Source of the DNA: VRUE01 sp040879985
GTDB taxonomy: Bacteria > Actinomycetota > Thermoleophilia > Solirubrobacterales > 70-9
Length of the DNA stretch: 64,000 bases
Direction: 5' to 3'
Assembly: GCA_040879985.1 (NCBI GenBank)
Contig: JBBDJH010000004.1
Span: 84,479-148,478, forward strand
Shown: piece after piece, positions 17,295-25,262 of the stretch
How the letters are laid out: every line of letters begins with the position of its first letter
How positions within the stretch are numbered: the first letter of the stretch is position 1
Program-made: the position numbers and the translations under genes
Notes under the pieces: model-generated
The model's input: the letters and a program-made list of their open reading frames with translations, nothing else
Database searches by the model: none
What the model was told of the DNA's origin: nothing

Positions 17295-17954
17295 TCAGCG
17301 ATCTTGCAAGGGCTCTAGGGCGCCGACACCGACCGGCTGGCCGACCGAGCGGGCTCGCCACATCGCCTCGTCGGCCTTGTGCAGGAGGCCGTCGGCGTTA
17401 TCGCCGTGCTCCGGGCAGGCGACGACGCCGGCCGAGATCCCGATCCGCAGGCCACCCGCCCGCTCGAGATCGTCCAGCTGGCCCAGCAGGCGCTCCGCCA
17501 TCTGCACGCCGCCGACGGTGTCCTGGCCCGGGGAGAGCACGCAGAGGGCGTCCTCCTCGAGCCGGAAGGTCTCGTCGACCAGCCGGATGCTCTCGCCGAG
17601 GGCGGCGCCCACAACCGCCAGGGCCGTCTGCCGGCCACCGTCGTCACCGCGGGCCCCCGGGCCCTCGACATCGAAGAGGACCAGCGCGAAGCGCTGCTCG
17701 TAGCGGCGGTGGCACTCGAGCAGCTGGTCGAGCCGGCGGCGCATCTGGCCCGGCCGGTAGAGGCTCGGGTGCTCGCCCTCGGCCGCGACGGAAGCGGCGC
17801 CCGCAGCCGCTTCACCCTGCAGCGAGCCGACGGCGGCGGCGGCAACCGAGCCGAATTCGTCCGCCAGCCGCCGGGCCGCATCGGCGAACAGCTCGCGGGC
17901 GAGGCTGCCGGCGACCGGCTCCGCGCCGTTTCGGGTCGGGGTCTCCGTCGCCAC
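17295..17954 (-). CDS. Degenerate GGDEF-domain protein
   Basis: A 219-residue protein from a GTG start. Residues 1-60 are an alanine-rich helical lead, and residues about 65-210 follow the diguanylate cyclase fold (ALVLFDVEG, then AEAL-like helices, then SAGVVACPEHGDNADGLLHKADEAMWRAR). That last stretch is a clear match to the GGDEF C-terminal helix. The catalytic GG(D/E)EF is replaced by LEEDA near residue 150, so cyclic-di-GMP synthesis is unlikely. Degenerate members often bind GTP or partner proteins. It is 54 bases upstream of the MerR-like gene on the same strand; co-transcription is plausible but not proven. Confidence 0.8.
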   Translation of the reverse strand: MATETPTRNGAEPVAGSLARELFADAARRLADEFGSVAAAAVGSLQGEAAAGAASVAAEGEHPSLYRPGQMRRRLDQLLECHRRYEQRFALVLFDVEGPGARGDDGGRQTALAVVGAALGESIRLVDETFRLEEDALCVLSPGQDTVGGVQMAERLLGQLDDLERAGGLRIGISAGVVACPEHGDNADGLLHKADEAMWRARSVGQPVGVGALEPLQDR

Positions 17955-18059
17955 GCCGAGACCTTGGCGAAGCGGGCGGACGCCAGAACGGCGGATTCCC
18001 GCTATTTGCGGAGTGACACCCGTCTAGGCAAAATGGCCATCTGCTCCTGCCATCTGCTC

Positions 18060-18662
18060 CTACTCGAGCGTGCGGCGACCGGCGAAGGCGTTGCCGAGCG
18101 TGACCTCGTCGGCGTGCTCGAGGTCGGCGCCGATCGGCAGGCCGCTGGCGAGGCGGGTGATCGTGGCCTGGCCGCGCAGCTGCTCGGCGATGTGCAGGGC
18201 GGTCGCCTCGCCGGTCGTCGTCGGGTTGGTGGCGAGGACGACCTCGCGCACCTCGCCCGCGGCGACGCGGCGCAGCAGCTCGGCGATCTTCAGGTCGCCC
18301 GCGTCGACCCCGTCGATCGGCGAGAGGGCGCCGCCGAGCACGTGGTAGAGGCCGCGGTACTCGTGGGTGCGCTCGATCGGGATCACGTCGGCGGGTTCCT
18401 CGACGACGCAGATCGTCGCCTGGTCGCGGCCGGAGTCCGAGCAGATCCGGCAGAGCGGGCCCTCGGAGAGGTTGAAGCAGCGCTCGCAGAGGCCGACCTT
18501 CTCCTTGACCTCGCGGATCGCGGCGGCAAGGGCCGCCGCCTCATCGTCGGGCGCCCGGAGGATGTGGAAAGCGAGCCGCTGGGCGGTGCGCTGGCCGATC
18601 CCCGGCAGCCGCGAGAGCTCGGCGACGAGGCGGGAAAGCGGCGCCGGTCCCTCGGCGCTCAC
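18060..18662 (-). CDS. recR: Recombination mediator RecR
   Basis: A 200-residue protein acting with RecF/RecO to load RecA on gapped DNA. Domains appear in order: the helix-hairpin-helix LSRLPGIGQRTAQRLAFHIL (about 13-32), a C4 zinc finger (CERCFNLSEGPLCRICSD, about 57-74) and the Toprim domain (ICVVEEPADVIPIERTHEYRG, about 82-102). The GTG start overlaps the ybaB stop, so the order dnaX-ybaB-recR is translationally coupled, a classic arrangement in many bacteria. Length is normal and no key residue is missing. Confidence 0.97.
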   Translation of the reverse strand: MSAEGPAPLSRLVAELSRLPGIGQRTAQRLAFHILRAPDDEAAALAAAIREVKEKVGLCERCFNLSEGPLCRICSDSGRDQATICVVEEPADVIPIERTHEYRGLYHVLGGALSPIDGVDAGDLKIAELLRRVAAGEVREVVLATNPTTTGEATALHIAEQLRGQATITRLASGLPIGADLEHADEVTLGNAFAGRRTLE

Positions 18663-18997
18663 ATGCCTGGGAGGCCCATGCCGCCCATGCCGCCGGTGAT
18701 CCCGCCCATCTTCGAGCCGGCCAGGTCCTGGGCGGCGCGCAACGCCTCGTTGACCGCGGCCTGGACCATGTCGGCGAGGATCTCGGCCTCCTCGGGGTCG
18801 ATCGCCTCGGGGTCGATCGAGATCTCGCGCAGGGTCATGTCGCCGCCCATCTTGACCTTGACCATGCCGCCGCCGGCGCTGGCCTCGACCACCTCGTCCT
18901 TGAGCTGCTCCTGCGCCTGCTCCATCTGCTGCTGCATCTGCTGCGCCTGTTTCATCAGCGCGTTCACGTCCAAGCCTCCCGGACCGCCCCGTGCCAT
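18659..18997 (-). CDS. YbaB/EbfC-type nucleoid-associated protein
   Basis: A 112-residue protein with the typical glutamine-rich first helix (MKQAQQMQQQMEQAQEQL) followed by the beta-hairpin (EASAGGGMVKVKMGGD) and a C-terminal helical part with a glycine/methionine-rich tail (GGITGGMGGMGLPGM). Family members form tweezer-like dimers that bind DNA. The start ATG shares a base with the dnaX stop (TGATG) and has a strong AGGAGG at 19005-19010, which decides against the TTG one codon upstream. It sits between dnaX and recR as in most bacteria. Confidence 0.95.
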   Translation of the reverse strand: MARGGPGGLDVNALMKQAQQMQQQMEQAQEQLKDEVVEASAGGGMVKVKMGGDMTLREISIDPEAIDPEEAEILADMVQAAVNEALRAAQDLAGSKMGGITGGMGGMGLPGM

Positions 18998-20754
18998 CAA
19001 CCGACCTCCTCAGCGTCGAATTCGCTCTTGATCTTCTCCACCAGCGCCGCGTGGTCGACGCCGTCTTTCTCAGCCTCGCCCTCGGGCGCGGGCTGCTCTC
19101 CGTCCAGCACGACATAGAGCGGACGCAGCGGCCCGCCCAGCACCGTCTCCAGCGCCGCGGCCAGCTGCTCCCGCTTGTCCGGGGCCTCGGCCTTGCGCTT
19201 GTTGAAGGTGTGGTCCGCCGGGAAGCCGATCGTCACGCTGCGCTCGTCGGCGTCGACGGCGACCGGTCGGGCGCCCTCGAAGGTCGCCGCCAAGGCCGGG
19301 GCCGTCTGCAGGAGCTGGTCTAGGACCGCCGGCCAGACGCGGACTACTTGATCCAGGTCGAGGTCACTCCGGCCCGCGGGTCCTGACGCCGCCGAGGGGG
19401 GGTCCGGACTGGCGCTGGGTTTTTCGCCTGAGGAGCCTTCACCGTCCTCGGAGTCATCGGGGCGAAAAACAGGACGCCGCGCCTGTCCGGACCCCCCCTC
19501 ACCGTCGCCACCCGCGGGAGGGTCGTCGGCGTCTGACTCAGAGGACTCAGCGGGCGAAGCCTCTTCCGCGTTGACCCGTGGCGGTGAAGCTTCCGTCCCT
19601 CCCTGCTCCAGTCGCTCGATGCGTCGCAGCAGGCCCTCCGTGGACGGGTCGAGGTCGGGTCGAGCCGCTTTCAGGAGGGCGATCTCCACGGCCATGCGGG
19701 CGTCGTCGCCCTCGCGGACCGCCGTGAGAGCTTGCGCCAGTTCGTCGATGGTTCGAACCAACGTGGCGGCGCCGATCGCTTGGGCTTGAGCTTGGAGTCG
19801 AGCCTGGTCGGTGGCGGTGACGACGAAGGTATTGGGCACCTCGCCGACCGTCTGGGTGACCAGCAGGTGGCGCAGGTGGCCGAGCAGGTCGCGGGCGAAC
19901 TGGGAGGGGTCGCGGCCGGAGCGGGCCATCTCCTCGACCCCGAGCAGGACGGCCTTGGGATCCTCGCCGATCACCGCGTCGACGGCGCCGAAGAGCAGCT
20001 CGGCGTCGGCGGCGCCGAGCAGTTGCAGGACGTCGTCGAGTCCGACCTCGTTGCCGCCGTAGGCGACCAGCTGGTCGAGCGTGCCGAGCGCGTCGCGGAA
20101 GCTGCCCGAGGCGGAGCGGGCGATCGTCGCCACGGCGCCCTCGTCGACCTCGATCCGCTCGGCGGCCGCGACCCGCTGCACGACCTCGGAGATCTGCTCC
20201 AGCGACGGGCGCTGGAAGTCGAAGCGCTGGCAGCGGTCGGCGATCGTCGCCATCACCTTGTGCGACTCGGTCGTCGCCAGGACGAAGACCGTGTTCGGCG
20301 GCGGCTCCTCGAGGGTCTTGAGGAAGGCGTTCCAGGCCTCCTTGGTCAGCATGTGCGCCTCGTCGAGGATGTAGACCTTCCAGCGCCCGCCGGCCGGCGC
20401 GTAGGCGACCCGCTCGCGCAGGTCGCGGACGTCGTCGACCGAGCGGTTGGAGGCGGCGTCCATCTCGATCACGTCGACCGAGCTGCCGGCGGCGATCGTC
20501 AGGCAGGACTCGCACTCCCCACACGGGGTGACGGTCGGCCCGCCCCGCTCGCAGTTGAGCGAGCGGGCGAGGATCTTCGCCATCGAGGTCTTGCCGGTGC
20601 CGCGCGAGCCGACGAACAGGTAGGCGTGGTGGACCTTGCCGCCCTCGACCGCGTTGCGGAGCGTGCGGACGACGTGCTGCTGGCCGACCACCTCGTCGAA
20701 GGAGCCGGGGCGGTGACGCCGGTAGAGCGAGGTCGAGTGGCTGGCGGAGGGCAC
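18997..20754 (-). CDS. dnaX: DNA polymerase III gamma/tau subunit
   Basis: Clamp-loader ATPase. Walker A GSRGTGKTS lies near residues 47-55, the zinc module CERGGPTVTPCGECESC near 65-81, and the Walker B/DExx region YILDEAHMLT near 120-129. Domain III continues to about residue 370. A disordered acidic, Gly/Ser-rich linker (about 415-490) is followed by a tau-like C-terminal domain with WPAVLDQLLQTAPALAATFEG. At 585 residues the product is tau-like. The start is the GTG that yields the usual VPSASHSTSLYRRHRP beginning; upstream sequence in the same frame is unrelated. Oddity: the linker-coding part contains a nested perfect inverted repeat (19394-19500) that keeps the frame. The sense strand there has runs of seven G and seven C, but no A-AAA-AAG slippery site was seen. 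Confidence 0.95.
   Translation of the reverse strand: MPSASHSTSLYRRHRPGSFDEVVGQQHVVRTLRNAVEGGKVHHAYLFVGSRGTGKTSMAKILARSLNCERGGPTVTPCGECESCLTIAAGSSVDVIEMDAASNRSVDDVRDLRERVAYAPAGGRWKVYILDEAHMLTKEAWNAFLKTLEEPPPNTVFVLATTESHKVMATIADRCQRFDFQRPSLEQISEVVQRVAAAERIEVDEGAVATIARSASGSFRDALGTLDQLVAYGGNEVGLDDVLQLLGAADAELLFGAVDAVIGEDPKAVLLGVEEMARSGRDPSQFARDLLGHLRHLLVTQTVGEVPNTFVVTATDQARLQAQAQAIGAATLVRTIDELAQALTAVREGDDARMAVEIALLKAARPDLDPSTEGLLRRIERLEQGGTEASPPRVNAEEASPAESSESDADDPPAGGDGEGGSGQARRPVFRPDDSEDGEGSSGEKPSASPDPPSAASGPAGRSDLDLDQVVRVWPAVLDQLLQTAPALAATFEGARPVAVDADERSVTIGFPADHTFNKRKAEAPDKREQLAAALETVLGGPLRPLYVVLDGEQPAPEGEAEKDGVDHAALVEKIKSEFDAEEVG
19394..19500. repeat. Nested inverted repeat inside dnaX
   Basis: Outer arms 19394-19409 and 19485-19500 are perfect 16-base inverted copies (GAGGGGGGGTCCGGAC and its complement). 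Inner arms 19419-19428 and 19461-19470 are a perfect 10-base pair (GTTTTTCGCC/GGCGAAAAAC). The whole 107 bases are read through in frame as the acidic linker of DnaX. It shares the GTCCGGAC core and the A/T5-tract inner arms with the repeat inside the downstream membrane-protein gene. Confidence 0.85.
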
Positions 20755-20838
20755 TGCGGCCAGTGTATCCACGCCCGCGGGGCGCCTTTCTGCCCCGATG
20801 GGGAAGTGACTCGCCCCGGGCACCGGTAGGTTGCGCGC

Positions 20839-22473
20839 GTGCCGATGCGGGCCCGCAACTGGCTGACGCCTGCCGCCTGGGTCGCCGCCGTCGCGGCGCT
20901 GCTGCTGCTGCTCTTCCCGCTCGGCTTCCCCAACTACGACACGATCTACTCGCTGCTCTGGGGGCGGGAACTCGCCGACGGCCTCAGCCCCGACCGCGGC
21001 GCCGCCCTGCCCCCCACCCCGCACCCGCTGGCGGAACTGTTCGGCCTCGTCGCCTCGCCGCTCGGCAACGGCGCGGTCAGCCTGACGATGGTCGTCGCCT
21101 ACCTCTCGCTCGGCCTGGTCGGCTACCTCGTCTACCGGCTCGGCGCGCTCTGGTTCGACCGCCCGATCGGCGCCGTCGCGGCGCTGATCGTGCTCACCCG
21201 CGCCCCCTTCCTCTCCAACGGCCTGCGCGCCTACATCGACCTCCCCTACATCGTCCTGGTCCTGGCCGCGCTCGCAATAGAGACCAAACGCCCAAGGGCC
21301 GGCTGGCCCGTCCTGCTCCTCCTCGCCCTCGCCGGCCTACTCCGCCCCGAGGCCTGGCTCTTCAGCTTCGCCTACCTGGGCTATCTGGCGCTGGACTTCC
21401 GGCAGCTCCGCCTCCAATGGCTCCGCCGGCGTCACGGACCCGAAAAGGCGCCGGAAGCGCCCCTCCATTCAGCCGGGGAAACGGACCGCCCCAATGAGAG
21501 GGAGGCGGGGGTGCCTCTCGAACGGGCGGATACTCAAAAACGCGGCCTAATTAGGCCGCGTTTTGTCCGGACGAGAGGCACCCCCGCCTCCCCCACCCTC
21601 CTCGTAATGCTTGCCGTTGCAGCCCCAGTCTTGTGGGCCATCTTCGACTGGATCACCGCCGGCAGCCCCCTTTACTCCTTCACCGGCACCCGCGAGACGG
21701 TCGAGACGCTGGCCCGCGACACCGGCCCGGTCGACCTCGTCCTCTACGGCCCGCGCCGGCTCGGCGAGGTCCTGCAGTGGCCGGGCATGGTCGCCGCCCT
21801 CGGCGGCGTCGCGGCGGCCGTTGCGATTGTCCGCTCCCGTCGATCGCAGCTTTTCCCGGGCTATGACCCCGACAAAGCTGCGATCGGCCTCGTCGCCGCC
21901 GCGCTCGCGCTCGGCGCCTTCGCGATCCTCGCCTGCGCCGGGCTGGCGATCATCCCCCGCTACACGATGCTCGCCGCGGCGATCCTCGCCGTCTTCGCCG
22001 CGCTCGGCCTGCTCGGCTGGCGGCTGCTCGCGCCCGGCGATCTTTGGCGGCGCCCCTGGCAGGGCTTCGCCGCGGTCGTCGCGCTGATGTTCGTCATCTG
22101 GGCGCCCAACCAGTACGACTTGCTGCACCGCGTCGACACCGACCTGACCAACCAGAGCGGGATCGAGTCCGACCTCGGCGACCTCGCCGACTCGGGCGCC
22201 TTCGAGCCGCCGTGTCTGCCGGTCTCTGTCCCCAACCACCGCGCCGTCCCCCGGCTCGCCTTCGACCTCGATCTGCGCCCCTCGCGCATCCTCAGCTCCG
22301 CCGGGCAACGCCAGCCCCGCCGCGGCTACTTCCTCGACCCGGCCGGCCCCTTCGTCGTCCGCAACTTCATCCTCGACCCCAACGACCCAGCCCGCCTCGC
22401 TACCCCGGTCCCGCCCGGCTTCCACCAGGTCGCCCGCAACGAGTCCTGGCTCCTCTACCGCCGCTGTCGGTAA
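20839..22473 (+). CDS. Multi-pass membrane protein, glycosyltransferase (GT-C/PMT-like) type
   Basis: A 544-residue protein from a GTG (ATG two codons later is equally possible). The first helix (about 10-28) is followed by an extracytoplasmic loop with FPNYDTIYSLLWGRELADG, which places an Asp at the position used by GT-C glycosyltransferases. About ten further hydrophobic helices follow to residue 430. The last 110 residues form a soluble domain with three cysteines. Such proteins usually transfer sugars or mannose from polyprenyl carriers; the acceptor is unknown. A proline-, arginine- and charge-rich insertion of about 60 residues (roughly 190-250) interrupts the helices and is encoded by the palindrome at 21500-21592. 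The gene is divergent from dnaX with an 84-base gap. Confidence 0.72.
   Translation: MPMRARNWLTPAAWVAAVAALLLLLFPLGFPNYDTIYSLLWGRELADGLSPDRGAALPPTPHPLAELFGLVASPLGNGAVSLTMVVAYLSLGLVGYLVYRLGALWFDRPIGAVAALIVLTRAPFLSNGLRAYIDLPYIVLVLAALAIETKRPRAGWPVLLLLALAGLLRPEAWLFSFAYLGYLALDFRQLRLQWLRRRHGPEKAPEAPLHSAGETDRPNEREAGVPLERADTQKRGLIRPRFVRTRGTPASPTLLVMLAVAAPVLWAIFDWITAGSPLYSFTGTRETVETLARDTGPVDLVLYGPRRLGEVLQWPGMVAALGGVAAAVAIVRSRRSQLFPGYDPDKAAIGLVAAALALGAFAILACAGLAIIPRYTMLAAAILAVFAALGLLGWRLLAPGDLWRRPWQGFAAVVALMFVIWAPNQYDLLHRVDTDLTNQSGIESDLGDLADSGAFEPPCLPVSVPNHRAVPRLAFDLDLRPSRILSSAGQRQPRRGYFLDPAGPFVVRNFILDPNDPARLATPVPPGFHQVARNESWLLYRRCR
21500..21592. repeat. Nested perfect palindrome inside a membrane-protein gene
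   Basis: Outer arms 21500-21520 and 21572-21592 are perfect 21-base inverted copies (GGGAGGCGGGGGTGCCTCTCG and its complement). The centre, 21537-21564, is a 28-base perfect palindrome without a loop (arm AAAACGCGGCCTAA). A GTCCGGA lies between inner and outer right arms. The frame stays open across it. The inner palindrome followed by TTTT looks like an intrinsic terminator placed inside a coding sequence. Confidence 0.9.
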
Positions 22474-22675
22474 CCGCCTCGAGAACGTCGGCGTGGCGAT
22501 GGCGCCGCTGGGGCTGACAGTGACCGAGCGGCCCACGGTCGGCATCGAGATGCGCGAGCCGGTCACGACACGCGTCGGGCCGACTCGCCGAGCGCGAGCG
22601 GCTTGCCGAGGCTTAAAAGTGGACCGTGCACCCGCCTTCGAAGCGAGGCCCCCAGGCGTGTCCGCCGCGTTTGGC

Positions 22676-22772
22676 TCGGGTCGGGCTCACCTGCGGCACC
22701 CGCGGCTTCCGCTTAAGGCTGCTTCCTTCCGGACCTGACCTGATTCGCGTGCCTACGTCGCGCAGGACCCGG
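22676..22772 (-). ncRNA. ffs: Signal recognition particle RNA (4.5S type)
   Basis: The reverse strand contains the near-universal SRP RNA core CAGGTCCGGAAGGAAGCAGC (spanning about 22712-22731) with the GGAA tetraloop, followed by CTTAAG. Flanking pairs extend the hairpin: CCTGCG with CGCAGG and GGCACGCG with CGCGGGTGCC, closing near GGGTC/GACCC. This gives a single stem of about 97 nt, the short bacterial form. Ends are approximate. It occupies the otherwise non-coding space between two plus-strand genes; the remaining flanks (22474-22675 and 22773-22934) show no convincing gene. Confidence 0.92.
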
Positions 22773-22934
22773 CCGTCAACGCCGCCCCCGGCGGACCGGT
22801 CCCGAAGGCCAGCCCCTAAGAACGGTTTTCGGCCCCGCTAGAGCGGATTGCGGGTTACAGGGCACCGCTGATTCCCCGCCTAGCACGGTCCACGCACGAT
22901 CCTACCGCCTCGTGGCCGTAGGATCGTCCCCGCC

Positions 22935-24152
22935 TTGATCAGCGTCGATTCCGAGTCCTTCTTCGTCATCGTCACGATCGCCGCCCTGGCCGCGGTCACG
23001 GTCGCCGTCGTTCCGCGCGCCCTCGCGCCGCCGGTCGTCGTGGTCGAGCTGCTGCTCGGGATCGTCGTCGGCCCCGAGGTCCTTGGCCTCGCCAAAACCG
23101 ACGAATTCATCGACTTCTTCGCCAACCTCGGCCTCGGCATGCTCTTCTTCTTCGCCGGCTACGAGATCGACTTCGAGCGCGTCCGCGGCAAGCCGCTGAA
23201 GCTGGGCCTGCTCGGCTGGCTGCTCTCGATCGCGCTCGCCTACGGGATCGGCGGGGCGCTCGCCGCGGCCGGGGTGGTCCTCTCCTTCCTCTACGTCGGC
23301 TCGGCGATGGCGACGACGGCGATCGGCACGCTGATCCCGATCCTGCGCGACAACGGCGAGCTGAAGACCCGCTTCGGGACCTACCTGCTGGCCGCCGGCG
23401 GGGCCGGGGAGTTCGGCCCGATCCTGCTCGTCACGCTCGTCCTCTCGACCCACAACCCGCTGCACGAGGCGGCGATCCTGATCGCCTTCGTCGTCCTCGC
23501 GATCGCCGTCGCGCTGGTCTCGGTGCGGCTCGCCCCGCGCGGCTGGTCGGCGTTCGAGCGGACCTTCGAGGCGAGCAGCCAGCTCGCCGTGCGGATCACC
23601 GTCGTCCTTGTCTTCGGCCTGGTCCTGCTCGCCGGCAAGCTCGGCCTCGACGTGCTGCTCGGCGGCTTCGTCGCCGGGATGATCGTGCGGCTGGCGCTGA
23701 AGGGGCGCGAGCTGCAGATCTTCGAGTCGAAGCTGACCGCGGTCGGCTTCGGCTTCTTCGTCCCCTTCTTCTTCATCGCCAGCGGGATCGAGTTCGACAT
23801 CGCCGCGCTCAGCTCGGTCGGCGCACTGGCGAAGGTGGCACTCTTCCTCGCCCTCTTCCTGGTCATCCGCGGCGCTCCGGCGCTGCTGCTCTACCGGGGC
23901 GTGCTGCGGGCGCGGCAGCGGGCGGCGCTCGCCTTCTTCTCGGCGACCGAGCTGCCCCTCGTCGTCGCGATCACGACGATCGCGGTCGACGTCGGGAGGA
24001 TGGAGAGCTCGACCGCGGCCGGGCTGGTCGGCGCGGCGATGCTCTCGACGCTGATCTTCCCCTTCGTCGGCCTCGCCCTGCAGCGACGGGCCGTCGCCGA
24101 GGACGAGACCGGCCCGCCCGGACAGGGCGAGCTCAGCGCCGCCTATGATTGA
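22935..24152 (+). CDS. CPA2-type monovalent cation:proton antiporter
   Basis: A 405-residue protein with about twelve hydrophobic helices. LAPPVVVVELLLGIVVGPEVLG (from about residue 30) is the first signature of the Na+/H+ exchanger fold. GGAGEFGPILLV near 154-165 contributes the acidic residue of the crossing helices. FFSATELPLVVAITTIAV near 335-352 is typical of the CPA2/KefB group. There is no C-terminal TrkA-N domain, so gating by NAD or glutathione as in KefB/C is not expected. The start is TTG. The C-terminal codons overlap the -10 element of the tRNA-Val gene, eight bases downstream of the stop. Confidence 0.88.
   Translation: MISVDSESFFVIVTIAALAAVTVAVVPRALAPPVVVVELLLGIVVGPEVLGLAKTDEFIDFFANLGLGMLFFFAGYEIDFERVRGKPLKLGLLGWLLSIALAYGIGGALAAAGVVLSFLYVGSAMATTAIGTLIPILRDNGELKTRFGTYLLAAGGAGEFGPILLVTLVLSTHNPLHEAAILIAFVVLAIAVALVSVRLAPRGWSAFERTFEASSQLAVRITVVLVFGLVLLAGKLGLDVLLGGFVAGMIVRLALKGRELQIFESKLTAVGFGFFVPFFFIASGIEFDIAALSSVGALAKVALFLALFLVIRGAPALLLYRGVLRARQRAALAFFSATELPLVVAITTIAVDVGRMESSTAAGLVGAAMLSTLIFPFVGLALQRRAVAEDETGPPGQGELSAAYD
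24144..24149 (+). promoter_or_regulatory. -10 element of tRNA-Val
   Basis: TATGAT lies 11 bases before the first base of the mature tRNA and overlaps the last codons of the antiporter gene. No clear -35 hexamer was identified. Confidence 0.5.
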
Positions 24153-24160
24153 GCCCTCCC

Positions 24161-24232
24161 GGGCGCGTAGCTCAGCGGGAGAGCGCTCGCCTCACACGCG
24201 AGAGGTCGCTGGTTCGAACCCAGCCGCGCCCA
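24161..24232 (+). tRNA. tRNA-Val (CAC)
   Basis: Cloverleaf visible by eye: acceptor GGGCGCG/CGCGCCC with discriminator A, D arm GCTCAGCGGGAGAGC, anticodon stem CTCGC/GCGAG with loop CTCACAC (anticodon CAC), and T arm with GGTTCGAACCC. CCA is not encoded. The 3' half (24188-24233) is repeated 2.5 kb downstream with a single mismatch, the signature of a site-specific integration site. Confidence 0.97.
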
Positions 24233-24233
24233 T
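24188..24233 (+). repeat. att repeat, left copy, within tRNA-Val
   Basis: These 46 bases recur at 26699-26744 with one difference (C to T inside the anticodon loop). The left copy is part of the functional tRNA, so this is the copy that restored the gene on integration. Confidence 0.9.
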
Positions 24234-24352
24234 CATCTGAATCCCCTGCAACTGAGCGGGATTCGGACGCCTCCAGGGTCAACTGCTCGCCCGGCTCGGG
24301 CGGCTGGAAATCGTCGCCAGTGCCCAGTCCGAAAGGCGTAAGCCAGGAAGCC

Positions 24353-24369
24353 CCCGCCTACTAGGCGGG
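24353..24369 (-). terminator. Hairpin after the islet's 67-residue gene
   Basis: CCCGCCTA (24353-24360) and TAGGCGGG (24362-24369) pair seven bases downstream of the minus-strand stop codon at 24376. GC-rich stem; no strong T-run follows, so strength is uncertain. Confidence 0.5.
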
Positions 24370-24375
24370 CGTGAG

Positions 24376-24579
24376 CTATCCGTCAGCTGGCTGAGCCTCC
24401 GTTCGCACCCGTGAAATCGCGTACTTGCTAGACAAGGGTTTCATCTTGCCGTTCGTGTCCTTGTAGCGAAGGTTTGGCAATTCCTTCATGAGCCAATAGA
24501 CATCGTGCCCAAGGTCGGGCATCCCAGACCCGCTGTCCGGGACTTTGGTCGTCAGCTCAAACACGAGCTTTGCTTTCAA
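24376..24579 (-). CDS. Hypothetical protein of the tRNA-Val islet
   Basis: A 67-residue reading frame from a TTG start, not recognised. The sequence is mixed hydrophilic with KAKLVFELTTKVPDSG at the start and a basic SSKYAISRVRTEAQ near the end. Supporting points are the hairpin terminator just after the stop and the same direction as the membrane-protein gene 58 bases upstream, which suggests a two-gene unit. Against it are the weak start and short length. Confidence 0.45.
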   Translation of the reverse strand: MKAKLVFELTTKVPDSGSGMPDLGHDVYWLMKELPNLRYKDTNGKMKPLSSKYAISRVRTEAQPADG

Positions 24580-24637
24580 GAGCGCGCCTTTTGATCTCCG
24601 GGGCGCCCAACTGGGTGGAGCATTCGTCCATCGCCTT

Positions 24638-25177
24638 TCACAATCGGCTTTCGTAGCCGCTCATAAATCGCTTGTCGGCATCACCGTCAGCAACGCCCAT
24701 AACTTGCTCGACGTCAGCATCGGGGTCGCTCACCATTTGCTCGACGGTAGCGCCAGAGCCGCGCGGAAACTGCCCTCCGGCCTCGCCCGCTGCCCGCATC
24801 AACAGCTCCACTCTCTGAGATGCAGCTGAGGTTCTTGCGCGGCCGAGTTCCAAACCAAGCTCGTGCTCCTGCCTCAAGCGCCGCTCCTGATCTGCAACCA
24901 AGAGGCGTTCTCTGACAATGAGCACAGCGACCCCAAGGACGATCAGGACAATGCCACCAAAGAAGATGGCGCCAAATTCAAAGCCAGCAAACTCGCGCCC
25001 CGAAATTTCGACTCCGCCGATTCGGATTCCAGTGGCTGCACATGCCAGCAGCGTACCCACCGCCATGATCGTCGGGCCGGGCCATTTGTTGAATAGCGCC
25101 GCAATATCGCCCAAATTGATGCCTTCACGCGGATCTACATCTGTGTTACCGCTAGGACCATCCATTGACTGGTTCAC
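24638..25177 (-). CDS. Two-helix membrane protein of the tRNA-Val islet
   Basis: A 179-residue protein starting at GTG with GGAGG about seven bases upstream, which decides the start. Two hydrophobic helices (about 31-50 and 65-90) flank a short loop (GIRIGGVEISGREFAGFEFG). A helical, charged region follows (ERLLVADQERRLRQEHELGLELGRAR), probably cytoplasmic coiled coil, and then a polar tail. No family was recognised. Lower GC and AT-richer codons than the core genome support acquisition with the islet. It could be a sensor or effector membrane component, but nothing in the sequence proves this. Confidence 0.65.
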   Translation of the reverse strand: MNQSMDGPSGNTDVDPREGINLGDIAALFNKWPGPTIMAVGTLLACAATGIRIGGVEISGREFAGFEFGAIFFGGIVLIVLGVAVLIVRERLLVADQERRLRQEHELGLELGRARTSAASQRVELLMRAAGEAGGQFPRGSGATVEQMVSDPDADVEQVMGVADGDADKRFMSGYESRL

Positions 25178-25262
25178 GCGTAGTCCTCCATGTGTTTGAA
25201 ACTCAAGTCAACCCAGATTGATAGATCACTATCACATTGAATATTGACAGCGACTCCTGGCA

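Noticed and set aside
19394..19500. Classical dnaX frameshift site (A-AAA-AAG followed by a hairpin)
   Set aside because: The sense strand has G7 and C7 runs and GCGAAAAACCC but not the canonical slippery heptamer, and the inverted repeat surrounds rather than follows it.
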